Shown here one piece after another: positions 24,701 through 33,389 of a stretch of 64,000 nucleotides of DNA. A program made the position numbers and the translations under genes. The DNA lies in NCBI RefSeq assembly GCF_020782235.1, contig NZ_JAJGNO010000006.1:62001-126000 (forward strand), given 5' to 3'. The notes beneath the pieces are model-generated. The model had not been told where the DNA came from, did no database searches, and saw only the letters and a list, made by a program, of their open reading frames with translations. The DNA comes from Sphingobium naphthae (GTDB taxonomy: Bacteria > Pseudomonadota > Alphaproteobacteria > Sphingomonadales > Sphingomonadaceae). Each line of letters starts with the position of its first letter. Position 1 is the stretch's first letter.

Positions 24701-25711
24701 CTAACCTACAAGCGCCGAAATCGCCGCCCGCGCCGCCGGCAGCCAGCTGGCGGGGCTGCGCGGGTTGAAGGCGTCGATGCGGTAGAGCGGCAGGCGCTGC
24801 TCCATCCAGTCGGCCTTATAGTCATTGTCGCCAGTGCCATAGTCGATCAGCGTTGCGCCGTCGCGGTCGATCGCCTGGGTGAACATTGCGTGGCTGAGCA
24901 GCGTGCCGGGCGATTGCGCGTCAAAGGCGCGGTCATGCGCCAGCTTGTGGATCAGCGCGACGCCCGCTTCGATCGTCCAGAGCTGCGTCGCGACCGCACG
25001 GCCCTGCGCCCGCGCGAACCCCAGCCGCAGCGTGCCCGCCGCGCTTTCCCGCTCGGCGAGCGCGCGCAGGAAGGCGGTGCCGCGCGCGGGCTCCGGGCCC
25101 TGCCAGCTGCGCGCCTGCACATCGACATACTCGTCCCACAGCCGGGGCGTCAGCTGGTCATGGATTGACAGGGCAAAGGGGCTGCCCCGGCCCTTGCGGC
25201 GGACCAGGTTGCGCAGCCGGCCGGGCCGGTCGGCCCAATAAGCGGCAAAGTCCCGCCCGCGCAGCGGCAGCAGGTGGCGGCCGCCCATGGCGCGGCGCAC
25301 GGTCCACCAGCCGGCGCGGCGCAACGCCGCCGCCAGCGCAGCGCCATCCTCGATCGGATAGAGGTCGATCCGGGAGCAGCGCGCGCGCAGATGGCGGGCG
25401 ATCGCCGTCAGCATCTGATGCTGCATCGCTGCGTCCACCGCGCCGGTAAAGATCGGCGCCCAGGCGAAGCTGTAATAATTGGCAAGCGCGCGCAGCCGAC
25501 CGGGGGCGGGCGCAAGCAGGAACAGCCAGGCGTCGCCCTGCGTGGCCGACACGGACAGCATGCGCAGCGGCATGTCGGGAAAGCAGTGGCGGTGCAGCGC
25601 CTCCATCCAGTCCAGCCGATCGAACAGGCGCGGCCTGTCGGTGCGGTCGAGCCGTCCGGCCAGCGCCTGCCGCATCTCGACAAAGCTGTGATATTCCCTT
25701 GGCGCCTGCAA
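24701..25711 (-). CDS. GNAT/BioF2-like acetyltransferase, XrtA-associated
   Basis: A 336-residue protein of the BioF2/CelD-like GNAT family (Acetyltransf_6). The C-terminal half carries the GNAT segment GTLRLGFARAQGRAVATQLW followed by ALIHKLAHDRAFDAQSPGTL and IDYGTGDNDYKADWM, typical for this family. It likely transfers an acyl or aminoacyl group, perhaps from the adjacent acyl carrier protein, to a polysaccharide or lipid precursor; this is inference. The start is TTG at 25711, with GGAG eight bases upstream. The gene reads leftwards towards the ACP and divergently from the AMP ligase. Confidence 0.85.
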   Translation of the reverse strand: MQAPREYHSFVEMRQALAGRLDRTDRPRLFDRLDWMEALHRHCFPDMPLRMLSVSATQGDAWLFLLAPAPGRLRALANYYSFAWAPIFTGAVDAAMQHQMLTAIARHLRARCSRIDLYPIEDGAALAAALRRAGWWTVRRAMGGRHLLPLRGRDFAAYWADRPGRLRNLVRRKGRGSPFALSIHDQLTPRLWDEYVDVQARSWQGPEPARGTAFLRALAERESAAGTLRLGFARAQGRAVATQLWTIEAGVALIHKLAHDRAFDAQSPGTLLSHAMFTQAIDRDGATLIDYGTGDNDYKADWMEQRLPLYRIDAFNPRSPASWLPAARAAISALVG

Positions 25712-25776
25712 CCGACTATCTCCGCCCCAGTCGCCGCACCCTTAGGAGAAAATTCTGCACATGGCGTTAAGCATCC

Positions 25777-27306
25777 GTGGCTGAAGTCCTTTCCATGATC
25801 GACGGCGCGCCGGTGCGGCCGATCGACCATCTGCTGCTGCGCGGCAATCCGGCCGCATCGGCGCTGGACGGGCGATCGGGCCATTATAGCTATGCTGAGC
25901 TGGAACAGGCGCTGGCGCGGCTGGCGGGCTGGCTGGCGGGCTTCGCCCTGGAGCCGGGCGCGCGGGTGGCGAGCTGGGTGGCGAAGGGGCCGGTCGCCGC
26001 GCTGATGCCGCTCGCCGCGCCGCGCGCGGGCCTCATCCATGTGCCGATCAACCCGCTGCTCAAACATCGCCAGGTCGCCCACATCCTGGCCGACAGCGGC
26101 GCCGCGCTGCTGATCGGCACCGCGGCGCGGATCGACAGCCTGGAGCGCGGCGACGTGCCCGTCGGCTGCCAGCTGCACCGGGAGGATGACGCCGCCTGCG
26201 CGATGAGCGGCGGCGATGGCATCGGCCCGTCCGATGCCGACCCGCAGGCGCTGGCGGCGATCCTCTACACCAGCGGATCGACCGGCCGGCCCAAGGGCGT
26301 GATGCTGACCCACGCCAACCTCTGGCTGGGCGCGGTGGCGGTGGCCGACTATCTTCGCCTCGCGCCGGACGATCGGACCGCCTGCGTCCTGCCGTTCAGC
26401 TTCGACTATGGCCAGAACCAGCTATTTTCCACCTGGCATGCGGGCGGCTGCGTCTATCCGCTCGACTATCTGACGCCGCGCGACGTGCTGAAACTGGTGG
26501 ATCGCCGCGACATCACGACGCTGGCGGGCGTGCCGCCGCTCTGGGTGCAGCTGGCGGAACTGGAATGGCCGGCGGACATTGCCGGCAAGCTGCGGCGGCT
26601 GACCAACAGCGGCGGCGCGCTCACGCGGCCGCTGGTGGCGCGGATGCGCGCCCTGTTCCCGCACGCCGCCCTCTATCCCATGTATGGCCTGACCGAAGCC
26701 TTCCGCTCCACCTATCTGCCCCCGGCGCTGGTGGACGATCATCCCGATTCGATGGGCCGCGCCATCCCCTTCGCCGAAATACTGGTGGTGCGCCCCGATG
26801 GCAGCGTCACCGACGATGACGAGCCGGGCGAACTGGTCCATTGCGGCCCGCTGGTGGCGCAGGGCTATTGGCGCGACGCCGATCGGACGGCGCAGCGGTT
26901 CAGGCCCGCGCCCGCCGCATCGCGCTATGGCGGCATGGCGGTCTGGTCGGGCGACACGGTGCGGCGCGATGCGCAGGGGCTGCTCTATTTCGTCGGCCGC
27001 GACGACGCGATGATCAAGTCCGCCGGCAACCGCATCAGCCCGACCGAGATCGAGGAAGCCGCCGTCGCGGTGCCAGGCGTTGCCGAAGCGGTGGCGCTGG
27101 GCATCGCCGATGAACGGCTGGGGCAGGCGGTGCGGCTGTTGCTGCGCGGGGACGATCGCGCGATCATCGACGCTGTCGCCACGCATCTAAAAACCGAACT
27201 GCCCAATTTCATGCAGCCCAAGGACATCATCGTGCTTCCCGAATTTCCCCGCAATCCCAATGGCAAGATCGACCGGGTGGCGCTGGCCCAGGAGCATGGC
27301 GCATGA
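25777..27306 (+). CDS. AMP-dependent acyl-CoA ligase, exosortase A-associated
   Basis: A 509-residue member of the ANL superfamily of the type found at exosortase A loci. The P-loop YTSGSTGRPKG lies at residues 164-174, a MYGLTEAFRSTYLPP segment provides the A5 motif, YGGMAVWSGDTVRRDAQG the aspartate-containing A7 motif and NPNGKIDR the catalytic lysine. It activates a carboxylate with ATP and may load it on the nearby ACP. Start is GTG at 25777; an ATG at 25795 is an alternative. The only good ribosome site in the gap (AGGAG, 25744) precedes a seven-codon frame that overlaps this start. Coupled by ATGA overlap to the PLP decarboxylase. Confidence 0.92.
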   Translation: MAEVLSMIDGAPVRPIDHLLLRGNPAASALDGRSGHYSYAELEQALARLAGWLAGFALEPGARVASWVAKGPVAALMPLAAPRAGLIHVPINPLLKHRQVAHILADSGAALLIGTAARIDSLERGDVPVGCQLHREDDAACAMSGGDGIGPSDADPQALAAILYTSGSTGRPKGVMLTHANLWLGAVAVADYLRLAPDDRTACVLPFSFDYGQNQLFSTWHAGGCVYPLDYLTPRDVLKLVDRRDITTLAGVPPLWVQLAELEWPADIAGKLRRLTNSGGALTRPLVARMRALFPHAALYPMYGLTEAFRSTYLPPALVDDHPDSMGRAIPFAEILVVRPDGSVTDDDEPGELVHCGPLVAQGYWRDADRTAQRFRPAPAASRYGGMAVWSGDTVRRDAQGLLYFVGRDDAMIKSAGNRISPTEIEEAAVAVPGVAEAVALGIADERLGQAVRLLLRGDDRAIIDAVATHLKTELPNFMQPKDIIVLPEFPRNPNGKIDRVALAQEHGA

Positions 27307-28535
27307 AGCCGATGGGACCCGTACCGCCCTGGTTTTCGGCCGAAGAGGGCATGTTGCTGATCGGCGGATGCGGCGCGGAAAGCCTGGTGGACGAAGCAGG
27401 CGACACGCCGCTCTTCGTCTATGACATGGGGATCGTGGAAGCGCAGGTGCGGCGGTTCCGCGCCGCCATGCCCGAAGCGATCGACCTTCATTATGCGGTC
27501 AAGGCCAATCCCTTCGCCCCCCTGCTCGCGCGCATGGCGGTGCAGGTCGACGGCTTCGACATCGCGTCGGGCGGCGAGCTGGAAATGGCGCTGGAAGCGG
27601 GCATGGCGCCCGATCGCATCAGCTTTGCGGGGCCGGGCAAGCGCACCGACGAATTGACCGCCGCCATATTCGCGGGCGTGACGATCAATCTGGAATCCGA
27701 AGGCGAGGCGCGCCGCGCGATCGCGGCCGGCGCGGCGATCGGCAAGACGCCGCGCCTGGCCGTGCGGGTCAATCCGGATTTCGACCTCAAGGGGTCGGGG
27801 ATGCGCATGGGCGGCGGGGCCAAGCCCTTCGGCGTCGACGCCGACCGGGCCGCCGTGCTGGCGCGCATGGTGATCGACGCCGGGGCGGACTGGCGCGGCT
27901 GGCATATCTTCGCCGGCAGCCAGAATCTCGATCCGCAGGCGATCATCGAGACGCAGGCCGCGACCATCGCGCTCGCCGCGCGTCTGTCCGACGCGGTCGG
28001 CGCTACCCCGCCGCTGGTCAATCTGGGCGGCGGCTTTGGCCTGGCCTATTTTCCCGGCGACATGCCGCTCGACATCCATCCGATCGGCGTTGCGCTGGGC
28101 CAGGCGCTGGCGACGCGCGCCCCCATCCTGCAGGGCAGCCGCTTCGCGATCGAGCTGGGCCGTTGGCTGGTGGGAGAGGCGGGCGTCTATCTGACGCGCG
28201 TCATCGATGTGAAGGACAGCCAGGGCGAACGCTTCGCCGTGGTCGATGGCGGGCTGCATCACCAGCTCGCCGCCAGCGGCAATTTCGGCACGGTCGTGCG
28301 GCGCAACTATCCGATCGCGGTCGCCAACCGCTTCGACGCCGCGCCTGCGGACAGCCCGGTCACGCTGGTCGGCTGCCTCTGCACGCCGATCGACCGGCTG
28401 GGAGACAAGGTGGCGCTGCCGCCAGTGGAGGAAGGGGACCTCATCGCCATCTTGCTGGCGGGCGCTTATGGCGCGTCGGCCAGTCCCACGGCCTTTCTGG
28501 GGCATCCTCCGCCCCGGGAGCTTTTGCTCGGCTGA
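27303..28535 (+). CDS. PLP-dependent decarboxylase, exosortase A-associated
   Basis: A 410-residue fold-type III PLP enzyme of the diaminopimelate/ornithine decarboxylase family. The PLP lysine is Lys67 in LHYAVKANP; GGGFGLAYF (near 250) and the C-terminal VGCLCTPIDRLG (substrate/PLP cysteine motif) complete the site. Members at XrtA loci form a separate branch; the natural substrate is unknown but an amino acid decarboxylation feeding the ligase/ACP module is plausible. ATGA overlap with the AMP ligase shows that the two enzymes are made together. A 129-base gap then precedes the export operon. Confidence 0.92.
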   Translation: MKPMGPVPPWFSAEEGMLLIGGCGAESLVDEAGDTPLFVYDMGIVEAQVRRFRAAMPEAIDLHYAVKANPFAPLLARMAVQVDGFDIASGGELEMALEAGMAPDRISFAGPGKRTDELTAAIFAGVTINLESEGEARRAIAAGAAIGKTPRLAVRVNPDFDLKGSGMRMGGGAKPFGVDADRAAVLARMVIDAGADWRGWHIFAGSQNLDPQAIIETQAATIALAARLSDAVGATPPLVNLGGGFGLAYFPGDMPLDIHPIGVALGQALATRAPILQGSRFAIELGRWLVGEAGVYLTRVIDVKDSQGERFAVVDGGLHHQLAASGNFGTVVRRNYPIAVANRFDAAPADSPVTLVGCLCTPIDRLGDKVALPPVEEGDLIAILLAGAYGASASPTAFLGHPPPRELLLG

Positions 28536-28664
28536 TCGCCGCGCACTTGACTCCTAACGCTATCTTTACCCTTTACGGGCATGACCTTTCCCAAAGCCCT
28601 TGCGGAATCCTGCGCGGTCGATTGATGGCGGCGGACAGGCGGGGGTGCGAAAAGGGGTGAGAAC

Positions 28665-29309
28665 ATGCGTTTCGTGTCGGTTTCCAGGCTTCTGATCGGG
28701 GCATCGCTGCCCGCCGTCGCCTTGTCGGGCTGCGCCTCTGCGCCGTCCGGGCCGCAGCTTCCGCCGGCGTCCTTCGTCTCGACGCAGGAAGGGCCGGGCG
28801 AGGAATATGTGATCGGGCCGCTCGACGACCTCACCATCTTCGTCTGGCGCAATCCGGAACTGGGCGCCAAGGTTCAGGTCCGGCCGGACGGCCGCATCAC
28901 CACCCCGCTGATCACCGACATGCCCGCGGTGGGCAAGACGCCCAAGATGCTGGCCGACGACATCAAGCTGGCGCTCTCGCAATATATCGAGAACCCGCTG
29001 GTTTCGGTCATCGTCAATAATTTCAGCGGCACGTTCAGCCAGCAGGTGCGGATCGTGGGCGCGACGGAAAAGCCGGCCTCCATCCCCTATCGCGCCAACA
29101 TGACGCTGCTCGACGCGATGATCGCGGTCGGCGGGCTCAGCGAATTCGCCGCGGGCAACCGCGCGCGCCTGGTCCGCTTCGACAAGAATAGCGGCAAGCA
29201 GAAGGAATATCGCGTCCGCCTCAACGACCTGCTGAAGCGCGGCGACACCAAGGCGAATGTGATGCTCGCCCCCGGCGACGTCATCATCATCCCCGAAAGC
29301 ATGTTCTGA
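28665..29309 (+). CDS. Polysaccharide export lipoprotein, Wza/GumB-like, XrtA-associated
   Basis: A 214-residue outer-membrane polysaccharide export protein. The signal peptide ends in lipobox ALSGC with Cys23 as the lipid anchor. The poly_export domain is at about 45-120 (EEYVIGPLDDLTIFVWRNPE, then VRPDGRITTPLI), followed by a SLBB domain (about 125-210, VRIVGATEKPASIPY ... LAPGDVIIIPE). It forms part of the periplasmic and outer-membrane channel for the exopolysaccharide. It is shorter than Wza and lacks the extra C-terminal helix, as in XrtA-type export proteins. Two bases separate it from the chain-length gene. Confidence 0.94.
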   Translation: MRFVSVSRLLIGASLPAVALSGCASAPSGPQLPPASFVSTQEGPGEEYVIGPLDDLTIFVWRNPELGAKVQVRPDGRITTPLITDMPAVGKTPKMLADDIKLALSQYIENPLVSVIVNNFSGTFSQQVRIVGATEKPASIPYRANMTLLDAMIAVGGLSEFAAGNRARLVRFDKNSGKQKEYRVRLNDLLKRGDTKANVMLAPGDVIIIPESMF

Positions 29310-29311
29310 CC

Positions 29312-30829
29312 ATGGCGGGCCTGTTCGACGAACTGCGCGTGCTGCTGCACGGCATCTGGAACCGGCGCTGGATCGCGCTGGCGGTCGCCTGGGGCGTCGC
29401 CATGCTCGGCTGGCTGGGCGTGGCGCTGATCCCCAACAGCTACCAGTCCAAGGCGCGTGTCTATGTGAACACCCAGTCGCTGCTGGAGGATCGCATGGGC
29501 ATCACCCAGGTCCAGTCGCAGCAGGATCTCGATCGCCTGCGCAGCACGCTGGCCAGCGCGGAAAATCTGGAAAAGGTCGTGCGCGGCACCGACCTGTCGC
29601 AGACCGTGTCCGGCCAGCGCGATATCGCCGCCAAGATCACGACGCTGCGCGAAAATATCACGGTGATGGCGCAGGCCGATCCCAGCATGATCGACATCAG
29701 CGCGGTCTCGGCCGATTCGACCCTGTCGGACGGCGCCAATGCCCGCATCGCCCAGCAGGTGGTGCAGAAGCTGATCGACATCTTCCAGGAAGAAAATCTC
29801 TCCGGCGATCGCCGCGAGACCAAGCAGAGCCTGGCCTTCCTCGACGAGCAGATCGCCGGCCGCGCCAAGCAGCTGGAGGCGGCCGACCAGCGCCGCGTCG
29901 AATTCGCCCAGCGCTATGCCGGGCTGCTGCCGGGCGCCGGCTCCATCAGTCAGCGCATGGACGCGGCGCGGATGGAGATCAACACGATCGAATCGCAGCT
30001 GGTGCAGGCGCAAAGCGCGCTGTCGGCGATGAACGGCCAATTGGCCGGCACGCCGCAGACGCTGCCGGGCGTGGGCGCTTCGGGCGGCCCGTCGGCGCTG
30101 GCGCAGGCGCAGGCCAATCTCGCATCGATGAAGGCGCGCGGCTGGACCAACAGCCATCCCGACGTCATCGCCGCCCAGCGCGAGGTGGAGGCGCTGCGCA
30201 AGTCCGGCGGCGGCAGCGCCGGCGGCGGCGGAACGCCCAATCCCGCCTATCTGTCGATCAAGTCGATGCAGGCCGAACGCGCCGCCACGGTGCAGGCGCT
30301 GCAAGCCCGCAAGGCGCAGCTTCAGGCCGATCTCAACGCGATGATGTCGCGCCAGGTCGATGAACCGGGCATCGCGTCGGAGCAGGAAAAGCTCGACCGC
30401 GACTATGAAGTGCTCAAGACCCAATATGACAAGCTGCTCGCCGATCGCGAGGAAATCCGCCTGCGCGGCGAGGTGAAGACCGAAACCGGCGCGGTGCAGT
30501 TCCGCGTGATCCAGCCGGCCAGCACGCCGACCGCGCCGACCGCGCCCAACCGGCCGCTGCTGCTGCTGGGCGTGCTGGTGCTGGGCATCGCCGCCGGTGT
30601 CGGCGTGGCCTTCGCGCTCGGCCAGCTCAAGGGCAGCTTCTCCACCGCCGCGCGGCTGGAGCGGGCGATCGGCCTGCCGGTCGCCGGGTCGATCAGCCAG
30701 GTGCGCAGCGCCGCGCAGCAGGCGGTCGAAAAGCAGCGCCTGAAATGGTTCGCCGCCGCGAGCGGAGGGCTGGCGGGCGTCTGCCTGCTGCTGATCGCGG
30801 TCGAATTTGTCCAGCGTGGCATGGCGTGA
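29312..30829 (+). CDS. Polysaccharide chain-length determinant (Wzz/GumC family), XrtA-associated
   Basis: A 505-residue polysaccharide co-polymerase. The N-terminal transmembrane helix (about residues 20-40, WIALAVAWGVAMLGWLGVAL) is followed by the Wzz domain with YQSKARVYVNTQSLLEDRMG, a long periplasmic coiled coil (about 170-390) and a C-terminal membrane helix with the proline-rich lead-in ASTPTAPTAPNRPLLLL. An extra hydrophobic helix near the end (about 477-495) gives three predicted membrane segments. It sets polymer length and couples to the tyrosine kinase encoded next. Confidence 0.93.
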   Translation: MAGLFDELRVLLHGIWNRRWIALAVAWGVAMLGWLGVALIPNSYQSKARVYVNTQSLLEDRMGITQVQSQQDLDRLRSTLASAENLEKVVRGTDLSQTVSGQRDIAAKITTLRENITVMAQADPSMIDISAVSADSTLSDGANARIAQQVVQKLIDIFQEENLSGDRRETKQSLAFLDEQIAGRAKQLEAADQRRVEFAQRYAGLLPGAGSISQRMDAARMEINTIESQLVQAQSALSAMNGQLAGTPQTLPGVGASGGPSALAQAQANLASMKARGWTNSHPDVIAAQREVEALRKSGGGSAGGGGTPNPAYLSIKSMQAERAATVQALQARKAQLQADLNAMMSRQVDEPGIASEQEKLDRDYEVLKTQYDKLLADREEIRLRGEVKTETGAVQFRVIQPASTPTAPTAPNRPLLLLGVLVLGIAAGVGVAFALGQLKGSFSTAARLERAIGLPVAGSISQVRSAAQQAVEKQRLKWFAAASGGLAGVCLLLIAVEFVQRGMA

Positions 30830-30843
30830 AGGAGCGCGATCCC

Positions 30844-31764
30844 ATGAACCAGCATAGCTCCATCAAGGGCCGCGGATCGCTGATCGAGCGCGCGACCGAG
30901 ATTTACGACTTTTCCGCCGCGCTGAAGGGCCGCGCCGCGCCCGCGGTGGACGTGCCCGCCGACACGCCGCCGCCGGTCGTCCCGGGCGCAGCGCCGCTCG
31001 ACCCCGTCGCCGCGCCCGCGATGCGCGCGCCGGCCTGGACGGGTCCTGTCCAGCCGATCGATCGCGATGCGCTGGCGCAGGGCGGCTTCCTGCTGCCCGA
31101 AGGGCCGGTCACCGTGATGAGCGAGGAGTTCCGCCTGCTCAAGCGCGACCTGCTGGCGCAGCTGCGCGACAATCCGCGCGGCAACCGCATCCTGGTCTGC
31201 TCGCCCAACAGCGGCGAGGGCAAGAGCTTCTGTGCGATCAACCTGGCGCTCAGCCTGGCGGCCGAGAAGGACCATGAGATATTGCTGGTCGACGCCGATT
31301 TCGGCAGCCCGTCGATCCCGGCGAGCCTGGGCCTCGATCCCGGTCCGGGCCTGATGGACGCGCTCGCCGATCCGCTGATCGCGATCGAGGATTGCATCAT
31401 TCGCACCGACCTGCCGTCGCTCGCGGTCCTGCCCGCCGGCCAGCGCAGCAACAACGACACCGAATATCTCGCCTCCGCCCGCACCCAGCAGCTGCTCGCG
31501 CGGCTGACCGAGGGGCGGCCCGAGCGCATCCTGATCTTCGATTCGCCGCCGCTGCTGGCCGCATCGCCCGCGGCCGTGCTCGCCAGCCATGCCGCCATCG
31601 CATTGCTGGTGGCGCAGGCCGACAGGACCAGCGAAAGCGCGCTGCGCGAAGCCGTCGCGCTGCTGAAGGGCGGGGCGCAGGTGCGCCTGCTGCTGAATGC
31701 GGTGCGCTTCACCAGCGGCCGTCGCTTCGGCCATTATCAGGACAAGGGGGAGGGACGCGGATGA
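30844..31764 (+). CDS. XrtA-associated tyrosine autokinase (BY-kinase)
   Basis: A 306-residue cytoplasmic BY-kinase. Walker A SPNSGEGKSF has Lys127, Walker A' is LLVDADF (147-153) and Walker B is ILIFDSPPLL (about 227-236). The first 80 residues are a proline/alanine-rich linker containing an Arg/Tyr segment. Unlike Wzc, no C-terminal tyrosine cluster is seen; only a single tyrosine (HYQDKGEG) is near the end. It cycles with the chain-length protein to control polymerisation and export. The start follows GGAGCG by a few bases. Its stop overlaps the ATG of the outer-membrane barrel gene. Confidence 0.92.
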   Translation: MNQHSSIKGRGSLIERATEIYDFSAALKGRAAPAVDVPADTPPPVVPGAAPLDPVAAPAMRAPAWTGPVQPIDRDALAQGGFLLPEGPVTVMSEEFRLLKRDLLAQLRDNPRGNRILVCSPNSGEGKSFCAINLALSLAAEKDHEILLVDADFGSPSIPASLGLDPGPGLMDALADPLIAIEDCIIRTDLPSLAVLPAGQRSNNDTEYLASARTQQLLARLTEGRPERILIFDSPPLLAASPAAVLASHAAIALLVAQADRTSESALREAVALLKGGAQVRLLLNAVRFTSGRRFGHYQDKGEGRG

Positions 31765-33365
31765 CGCCGTCCCGCGTCCTGCTGAGCGCCTCGGCCGCGC
31801 TCGCCGCGCTGGCGGCCAGCCCGCTCGCGGCGCAGGAATCGCGCGCCGACCGCCGTGTCGACGTCGTGCCCTATCTCGGCATCGACCAGGTGGTGATGGC
31901 GCCGCTCAAGGGCGGCGGCGACGTGCTGACCTATACCAACCTCACCGCCGGCGTGACCGCCGAAGTCCGCAACCGCCGGGTCGAGGCGGTGATCGACGCG
32001 CAATATAATCACAGCTTCGGCTGGGGCGATCAGGCGGTCGACCAGGATGTGCTGAGCGGCATCGCCAGCGCCAGCGTCCATGTCGCGCGCGGGCTCACGC
32101 TCCAGGCGGGCGGCCTCGCCAGCCGGGTGCGGACCGATGGCCTGTCGGGCGCGTTGACGCAGCGCGACACCTATACCAGCCAGGTCTGGGCCGCCTATGC
32201 CGGGCCGTCCTATACGACGCAGCTGGGCGACCTCAACGTCAACGCCTCCTATCGGCTGGGCTATGCCCGGGTCGATGATGACGTGAACCAGAATTTCGAC
32301 GGCGCGACGCCGACGGGCTCCTTCGCCGACAGCTGGACGCACAGTCTGCTCGGTTCGGTCGGCTTTTCGCCCGACACGCTGCTGCCGGGCGTGGGCCTCA
32401 CGGCGAGCGCGGGCTATGACCGGGAAGATGCGCGCCAGCTCGACCAGCGGTTCGAGGACGCCTGGGGCCGCGTCGACGCGACCGTCCCGGTGTCGCCTAC
32501 CGTCGCGCTGGTCGGGGGCGTTGGCTATGAGGATATCGAGATCAGCCAGCGTTCGCCGCTGCTCGACGAGGATGGCCAGCCCGTCATCCGCAACGGCCGC
32601 TATGTCACGGACGAAAGCTCGCCGCGCGCGCTGATCTACGATTTCAGTGACATCATCTGGGACGTGGGCGTGCTCTGGCGCCCCAGCCGCCGCACATCGT
32701 TGCAGGCGCGGGTGGGCGAACGCTATGGCGGCATGACCTATCAGGGCAGCTTCCTGTGGCAGGGCCAGGACAGCCATGTCGCGCTGGCCGTGTTCGACGG
32801 CATCGACAGTTTCGGGCGGGTGATCACGTCCAATGTCGCCGCCCTGTCGGGCAGCAGCTTCGACGTGCCGCGCAATCCCTTCACCGGCGACATCACCGGC
32901 TGCGCCTTCTCCGTCACGGGCGGGGGGCAATGTTTCAACGACGCGCTGTCGGGCATAACCGCCGCCAATTTCCGCTATCGCGGCGTGGCGGCGCAATATG
33001 CGCTGCGGCGCGGGCCGTGGGGTTGGGGCCTGGGCGCGGGCTATTCGCAGCGCAAGTTCATCACGCCGCAGGGCGAAATGGTGCTGGTGCGCGGCTCGCG
33101 CGACGAAAATTGGTATGGCAATGCGTCGATGAGCTATGCCTTCAGCGATCGCGACAGCATGGATGTGGTCGCCTATCTCAACTATTTCGATGCCAGCGGC
33201 GGACGGCCGGACGTGCTCAACTATGGCGCGTTCACCAGCTATTATAAGGGGCTGAGCCGGCGCTTGTCGGCATCGGCCTCGCTGGGCCTCGACGGGGTCC
33301 AGGCGGACGATTTCGACACGGTTATCAGCGCCATGGGGCAGGTCGGCCTGCGCTACAGCTTCTAG
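31761..33365 (+). CDS. XrtA-associated outer-membrane beta-barrel protein (TIGR03016-like)
   Basis: A 534-residue protein with a signal peptide ending ASPLAAQE (cleavage near residue 25). The mature region is rich in alternating aromatic/polar strands (for example YTNLTAGVTAEVRNRRVEAV and YGGMTYQGSFLWQGQ) and ends in a C-terminal aromatic residue (RYSF), the signal for BamA-dependent insertion. Proteins like this recur at PEP-CTERM/exopolysaccharide loci and are thought to be the outer-membrane exporter or a porin-like partner. It overlaps the kinase stop by four bases and is followed by the ATPase gene after 24 bases. Confidence 0.88.
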   Translation: MTPSRVLLSASAALAALAASPLAAQESRADRRVDVVPYLGIDQVVMAPLKGGGDVLTYTNLTAGVTAEVRNRRVEAVIDAQYNHSFGWGDQAVDQDVLSGIASASVHVARGLTLQAGGLASRVRTDGLSGALTQRDTYTSQVWAAYAGPSYTTQLGDLNVNASYRLGYARVDDDVNQNFDGATPTGSFADSWTHSLLGSVGFSPDTLLPGVGLTASAGYDREDARQLDQRFEDAWGRVDATVPVSPTVALVGGVGYEDIEISQRSPLLDEDGQPVIRNGRYVTDESSPRALIYDFSDIIWDVGVLWRPSRRTSLQARVGERYGGMTYQGSFLWQGQDSHVALAVFDGIDSFGRVITSNVAALSGSSFDVPRNPFTGDITGCAFSVTGGGQCFNDALSGITAANFRYRGVAAQYALRRGPWGWGLGAGYSQRKFITPQGEMVLVRGSRDENWYGNASMSYAFSDRDSMDVVAYLNYFDASGGRPDVLNYGAFTSYYKGLSRRLSASASLGLDGVQADDFDTVISAMGQVGLRYSF

Positions 33366-33389
33366 CGCGACGGGCATGGAGACGAGCGT

